DNA of 11,350 nt, taken from positions 1 to 11,350 of the forward strand of contig NWUY0303899959.1 in assembly GCA_004151065.3 (NCBI GenBank), in the 5' to 3' direction. This DNA is from Larix sibirica. Lineage: Eukaryota > Streptophyta > Pinopsida > Pinales > Pinaceae. This document shows positions 7,440 to 11,350 of the stretch, one piece after another (position 1 is the stretch's first letter; every line of letters begins with the position of its first letter). A program made the position numbers and the translations under genes. The notes below the pieces were generated by a model. It was not told the origin of the DNA, searched no databases, and was given only the letters and a program-made list of their open reading frames with translations.

Positions 7440-7965
7440 TAATATTATGTCGTCCCGGTCATTGTTCTCAATAATACAAAGATTTGTTAGTCCTTTAGTT
7501 ATTTCCTTGAGTAGTATTGATATCTTCTTGTTGCACATATGTGTCCCTCTATCGCTAATAAGAGTGGGGGGGCATCTGAACCTTGTGACGATATTCTCAT
7601 ATATGAATTTTACAGCTACTTCACTAGAACATGCTTCTACAGCTTCAACTTCCGCCCATTTAGTAACATATTCAACTGTTGTGATAATGTATCTAGCTCC
7701 CGTTCGTTGGTGAGGTACTGGAAATGGCCCAATAGAGTCGGTAGTCCATATTTCAAATGTTAAACTGGGATTAATAGGCATTAATGGCATTTCATTCTTT
7801 GGTAGTAGTTGGCCTAGCCGTTGACACTTGTCACATTTATTTACCTGATTTCTGCAGTCTTTATGCAATGTCAACCACCATAGACCAAACTGTAAAATTT
7901 TCCCTGCAGTCATATTGACATGGTAGTGCCCTCCAGCAGTCCATTATGAGATTCGTCGATGATAT
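7440..7965 (-). pseudogene. Integrase of element B: zinc finger and partial DDE core
   Basis: Integrase inserts element DNA into the chromosome. The HHCC zinc finger is present across one frameshift: SHNG and GHYHVN (about 7950-7915) supply the His residues and CDKC (about 7835-7824) the Cys pair, with GLWWLTLHKDC between. In the main frame from 7913, the first catalytic Asp is in IWTTDSIGPFP (residue 59) and the second in TLISDRGTH (residue 121), 61 residues apart, as usual. The segment that should carry the third acid (HPQANGxxE-like) is missing: LLKE at about 7502 runs straight into TKGLTNLC and RDD. The remaining C-terminal domain is absent and the sequence passes into the extra frame. 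This gives strong family assignment and a dead enzyme. Confidence 0.93.
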
Positions 7966-8237
7966 ATTGACGTTCATGTTCTAATACGCACAGTCTCAGT
8001 ACTTCGTTAGGTCCAATATTATACAAAAATCCATTGATTAAAGTATATGGGGCAGCCTTTATTGCAAGTATCTTCTTTTTCCTTTTTGGCATTCCTTCAA
8101 GAGCTAGACCTTGCTCAAGAAAATCTACTATATCCTGCAGTTTTGTCGGTACGACTTCAAATTTAAATAAATGGGTGTCGGGAAACTTGTTGTCAATTCC
8201 GTCGGGTTCTTACCCTGTTTCAACTCGTGCCAGATGA
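7966..8237 (-). pseudogene. RNase H tail and RNase H-integrase tether of element B
   Basis: The minus strand reads HLARVETG, a TAA, then EPDGIDNKFPDTHLFKFEVV, LQDIVDFLEQG and GMPKRKKKILAIKAAPYTLI, followed by GFLYNIGPNEVLRLCVLEHE. This order is the well-known Ty3/gypsy stretch linking the end of RNase H (the ADxLSR-like site) to the integrase zinc finger. The catalytic RNase H core itself is missing: the sequence before HLAR is reverse transcriptase, so a deletion joins the two at about 8237. Confidence 0.85.
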
Positions 8238-8480
8238 TCGGTTAACGTCCCTTTATTCAGTCCTTTGAAGTCAACACATATTCTTAATTTTGTTGGATCA
8301 TGTTTCTTGATATGGCGGACTGGGTCTTGACCTTGCATAAATTTAGGTATCATAACTTGTGCTGTCAGATTATTTCCTCCAAATCATTCAATAAAGTTTG
8401 TAGAAGCAGTAGTCCAAGTATGAAGGAAAGATTTATGCATGACCCACCATCTTGCTTCTTGTGCAATATGTGTTTCGACT
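8237..8480 (-). pseudogene. Reverse transcriptase stub of element B
   Basis: Only the amino-terminal fingers of RT survive. The decisive string is HDPTKLRICVDFKGLNKGTL (about 8305-8245), the conserved RT motif with Arg-x-Cys-Val-Asp-Phe and Leu-Asn, followed by TD. Upstream lie TAQVMIPKFMQGQDPVRHIKK and more decayed sequence with a stop near 8389. The palm, including the YxDD active site, and the thumb are absent. The join to RNase H-tail sequence at about 8237 is abrupt. Confidence 0.88.
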
Positions 8481-8548
8481 AGAGTCTACAATCAACCTTT
8501 ATCACCGAAATTTAGAGATACTTCCTCGATGTAATCAGTCAGGGATTC

Positions 8549-9540
8549 TCATTCTTTATATAGAAGAGGTGGAATACTCAGCGGTTCCTTCTTTGCTGGA
8601 ATGATAGCCATATATTTTCTTATTTTCCTCTCAAAGGTTTGTGGGGTGACTGATATAGGGAAGCATTGATGTGTTCTTTTTCTGGGAATGACCTCAACAA
8701 ACCAACAGTCACGAGCTTGTGCTTCATAATTTTCAATTTTCCAATCATACAGTTCTGAGTCAGAATTGTATTCGACAGACAAAGGATTCCCCAGTTGTAG
8801 TTCTCCACGATTATTGGGTTTGATGAAGTCTTCATTGTTATGGACTATCTGATATAGATGTCGGATATCTTCATCATGATTGTCAGGTTCAACCCAGGGA
8901 TTTCCTTGGGATGGATTGATACGTACAATTACTTTCTTTCCATCTCCTTCAAGTTTAATCCTTTCTTTTACCAATGAGATGGATGCTTTAATTTTTTGTC
9001 CCCAAGGTCGTTCGACTAGTGTTGGAAAAGATTTGGCCCCTTCTTGTGGGTCAATAATTTCAAACTCGATATGTGTTCTAATACCCATAATTGATGTTTT
9101 TACATTTATCCATACGACAATAGGTTCAATTAGTCCTTGGTTGGCTAATTTGAGATATATCTCTGATTCTTCAAGTCATGGCTGACCAATACTTTCCCAT
9201 GTCGATCTGATCATTATATTTGCCTGCGGCCCAAAGTCGAGGAAGACTTGTGTAATGCGGAATCCAATGAATTCTAGATCAATAAGGGGGTCCATATAAG
9301 TTTTTTCTTTATGGTTCATACTGCACAACATTTTAGTGATATTTTCATTTTGAGCATTATTTTTGATGAGATGCATTAAGTCAATCAAACGTGCCACAAA
9401 TTCTTCTTTTGTTAGGAGGTGGAGTAAGTCATTAAGCATTTTAGTCTTATGTTCTTCCTTACTTTCTGCATATGCAATTTGTGAAAATATTTCGATGCAT
9501 TTTTAAATATTTCTTTTTGCTTCAACGAATTAGGATATTC
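8549..9540 (-). pseudogene. Aspartic protease and protease-RT linker of element B
   Basis: The protease cleaves the Gag-Pol polyprotein. One frame from 9439 carries MLNDLLHLLTKEEF, then FRITQVFLDFGPQANIMIRS, whose LDFG (Asp at 9238-9236) aligns with the D-T/S-G active site, followed by STWESIGQP. A single TGA (9178-9176) follows and the same frame continues open through YLKLANQGLIEPIVVW and MGIRTHIEFEIIDPQEG, then IKLEGDGKKV, to YKE and a stop at 8549. The upstream part (9540-9440) reads YPNSLKQKEIFKNASKYF in another frame, with a shift near 9447. The linker of about 200 residues is long and has no recognised function. DFG in place of DSG or DTG may be a lineage feature or decay. Confidence 0.85.
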
Positions 9541-9543
9541 TTC

Positions 9544-9780
9544 TTACTTATTTTGCAGTCGTGTGACCTGAGGGTTATCCCTTCTAGTTTTTGTGCCTTG
9601 TCTAGTGATTATATGCAAATATTTAGTACTGCAAGCTTCATTCTTGGAGACACAAGATAAAATTTTAACATTTTTTATTTTATTAAGAGCATCTAACATT
9701 ATGGGGCACTCTTCGAGATTGTGATCGCCTACCCCACACTTTGTACAAAATTTAAGTCTGTCGTGTCCTTCCATGGACAA
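9544..9780 (-). pseudogene. Gag-protease junction of element B with zinc knuckle 5
   Basis: This frame carries a canonical CCHC knuckle, CTKCGVGDHNLEEC (9747-9706), then a stretch ending in KYLHIITRQGTKTRR, which resembles the start of the protease region in plant gypsy polyproteins. It is one frame off from the preceding Gag frame, with the shift between knuckles 4 and 5 near 9760-9750. Whether that shift is decay or a programmed Gag-Pol frameshift cannot be decided from one copy. Confidence 0.75.
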
Positions 9781-10307
9781 TCAGGACTTGAATGATCTTC
9801 ATTGAAGCATACATAGCAGTGCGGTCGACTTCGACCTAGTGGTCGGTATACTTGATTATTGTTGTTTCTTCCTCGACCATTGTATCCTCCTCATCGGTTG
9901 TTACCATTGTTGCGGTAGTCGTTATTATGATTGTTCCAACCTCTTTGATCAATTGTCTACGTCTGGTAGACTGTGTGGTGATTTGCTTTGGTCTTTAAAT
10001 AATTTATACATTCCGTTGTCATATGTTGTGTCATTCGAAAAATTCCACACCACTTTGGCTTGAAATTGTCAGTATTATATGGACAATCTGTAGTTGAATG
10101 TGGCTCAAATATTTCGCATATGTAGCAGAAGTAAGTCATTTGTACCGTCTGGAAATTCTCTGGATTTCTTTCTACTAGGAATATATTCAATCTTTCTTCA
10201 GGTATTCTCATGTCACTTTGATGAACATTGTAATTATTGTGGTAAATTCTCCTATCATCATATGGGCAGACGTATTTAGTGTGTTCTTCATTAGAGAATT
10301 TGGTGCA
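9706..10307 (-). pseudogene. Five-position CCHC zinc-knuckle array of element B Gag (nucleocapsid)
   Basis: Nucleocapsid knuckles bind the element RNA. In order on the minus strand: K1 CTKFSNEEHTKYVC (10307-10266), K2 CYICEIFEPHSTTDC (10127-10083), K3 CGIFRMTQHMTTEC (10049-10008), K4 CYVCFNEDHSSPDC (9818-9777), K5 CTKCGVGDHNLEEC (9747-9706). K4 and K5 fit C-x2-C-x4-H-x4-C exactly. K1 and K3 have Phe in place of the second Cys; K2 has one extra residue before His. K1 to K4 share one frame. An Asn/Gly/Arg-rich stretch (RGWNNHNNDYRNNGNNR, about 9940-9890) lies between K3 and K4. Gag with several knuckles is known in plant gypsy lineages; five is many. Confidence 0.8.
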
Positions 10308-10311
10308 CCAT

Positions 10312-10740
10312 AGGTCATTATTTCACAGATTCAAGTGTTGCATTGATTTTTCCATTCTAACGAGTCTATCTTCCAGTTGTGTGTTGATGGTGGAAATCAA
10401 ATAATTTGAGTTCGATTCAATTCTTAGGGATTTCTTTAGGACATCTTCGTAAGACGAATAATCGTGCATTAGCAGTGGAGTTCTAATTTTTTCGAGCAGT
10501 CCTTTGACAAAAAATTGAATTACTACAGCAGGGTCCATCTTGGCTGGAACTTGACTTAGAATATATTTAAAACTTCTATCATATTCATGGAAATATTCTC
10601 CTAGCCTTTGTTCAATTTTCTTCAGCTTGTGTCCCACCAAATGCTTCGTGTCGTCAGCTTTGAAGTGGTCTAAGAAAGCATCTCTTATTTGCTACTTTGT
10701 TTTTGGACCTTCTTTCAAAAAGTTCATATACCATGTAAGC
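10312..10740 (-). pseudogene. Gag core (capsid-like domain) of element B
   Basis: Capsid-type Gag assembles the particle. The sequence reads TWYMNFLKEGPKTK, a TAG, QIRDAFLDHF, then HKLKKIEQRLGEYFHEYDRS, ILSQVPAKMDPAVVIQFFVKG and YSSYEDVLKKSLRIES, ending near MEKSMQHLNL with a TGA. The W-x-x-F, aromatic and Q-x-x-GE-x-x-x-x-Y pattern is that of the retrotransposon Gag domain. One frameshift near 10745 joins it to the upstream segment. The same frame continues into the knuckles. Confidence 0.85.
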
Positions 10741-11350
10741 GTCTGTTTCCGAGGCCTCCTGCAAACTGTGTAATTTGTTGATTCTCATCATCAATAAGGT
10801 TAGCTTGCCACGAGGATTCACACAAAAACCAATGCTTCTTAGGATCACCACCCCCTTAAAAAATAAGAGTATTTACTGGAAGACGCACAACCATATTGCT
10901 ACTTTTATGAGTTCTAGGACTTACTGACTGATTGTTAAAATGACTTACTATTGGATGACTACTGGTGACTTCTGGTGGATGTGACTGCTGCCATGACAAA
11001 CATATTTCTTCTACAGATGCCTCTATGTTAGGTCAAAGCTGTGACGAGTTGGTTGGTTCTATTAATAATGTTGCTGGAAGGGGGCGTACTTTGATGTGTT
11101 CTGAATAAAATAAATTAAAAGAGTGTCTTCCGAACTCAGGTGTGAATGTAATGCAGTTACCCCATTCTGGCCATTGGATCATAAATCTATCTACAATTCT
11201 TCCACATTGGTCTAGTCGATTCCATATACTAGTATCGCTGGGTTGTAATCCCATGCCACACTCGACTATTTCTTTAAGTTCGGCCCAATCATCATTATAA
11301 TAGGTACAAAAATGATGGGGGTTGAAGCATCCAGGATTGTGATAGACAAA
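10741..11350 (-). pseudogene. Amino-terminal Gag region of element B, with a Cys/His-rich start, cut by the window edge
   Basis: A single frame runs from the right edge: YHNPGCFNPHHFCTYYNDDW, ELKEIVECGMG, WPEWGNCITFTPEFGR and HIKVRPLPATLLIEPTNSSQ to a TGA at about 11028. It then continues in the same frame through NIEASVEEICLSWQQSHPPE and VRLPVNTLIF, a TAA, GGGDPKKHWFLCESSWQANL and ITQFAGGLGNRRL. The last part (GDPKKHWF...W) is the usual beginning of the Gag domain in this group. The Cys/His-rich first 35 residues (CFNPHHFC) are not part of any Gag domain I know. The true start codon lies outside the window, so this could also be a separate upstream frame now in line with gag. Confidence 0.65.

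Larger units (their letters stand above)
4724..11350 (-). mobile_element. Element B: long degraded Ty3/gypsy LTR retrotransposon with an extra 3' reading frame
   Basis: On the minus strand, from the right edge: Gag, zinc knuckles, protease, linker, RT stub, RNase H tail, integrase, extra frame, polypurine tract and LTR. Integrase lying after RNase H marks Ty3/gypsy rather than Ty1/copia. No chromodomain is visible after integrase. Multiple Gag knuckles, a long PR-RT linker and an extra frame suggest a Tat-type, non-chromoviral element, but the RT palm needed for classification is deleted. The 5' LTR and PBS lie beyond base 11350, so no target-site duplication can be checked. It is non-autonomous and dead: most RT is missing and the integrase triad is incomplete. 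Confidence 0.88.

Noticed and set aside
7312-7713. Plus-strand frame of about 133 codons
   Set aside because: It lies opposite the integrase core, whose motifs are unambiguous on the minus strand.
8880-9185. Plus-strand frame of about 101 codons
   Set aside because: Antisense shadow of the protease-RT linker; no motif of its own.
9750-9765. Programmed Gag-Pol frameshift between knuckles 4 and 5
   Set aside because: No clear slippery heptamer or downstream stem is visible by eye, and the element has many random frameshifts, so decay is the simpler explanation.

Overview
The window looks like intergenic, repeat-filled DNA of a seed plant nuclear genome. It is AT-rich, no reading frame is intact, and almost everything recognisable is retrotransposon debris on the minus strand, broken by stops and frameshifts. 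Old, unpurged elements of this kind are typical of large plant genomes (a gymnosperm is possible), but nothing here fixes the species. I see no intact host gene, rRNA, tRNA or CRISPR array.

Right part (about 4724-11350): one degraded Ty3/gypsy LTR retrotransposon (element B), read right to left. In transcription order it has: an unusual Gag amino-terminal region running off the right edge; the Gag core; an array of five CCHC zinc-knuckle positions; an aspartic protease; a long protease-RT linker; a stub of reverse transcriptase; the tail of RNase H fused directly to that stub by a large internal deletion; the integrase zinc finger and two of the three catalytic acids; a roughly 2.3-kb extra, non-pol reading frame; a polypurine tract; and the start of the 3' LTR with a TATA box. 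Its 5' LTR and primer-binding site lie beyond the window.

Middle part (about 2526-4545): older debris on the same strand. It holds a LINE-like RNase H remnant (4085-4545), an unrecognised broken coding sequence of about 400 codons (2844-4075), and a short 3'-UTR-like stretch.

Left part (1-2525): the 5' end of a second, unrelated Ty3/gypsy element (element A), also minus strand. It has a 526-bp 5' LTR (2000-2525), a tRNA-iMet-type primer-binding site directly abutting it, a 1.3-kb leader with GA/CT microsatellites and a 0.2-kb tandem duplication, and a degraded gag truncated by the left edge. Its LTR carries five GAAnnTTC palindromes resembling heat-shock half-site pairs.

No gene here can make a full-length product. 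The best candidates for something not well described are the extra frame of element B, its five-knuckle Gag, the unrecognised coding remnant at 2844-4075, and the GAAnnTTC cluster in LTR A.
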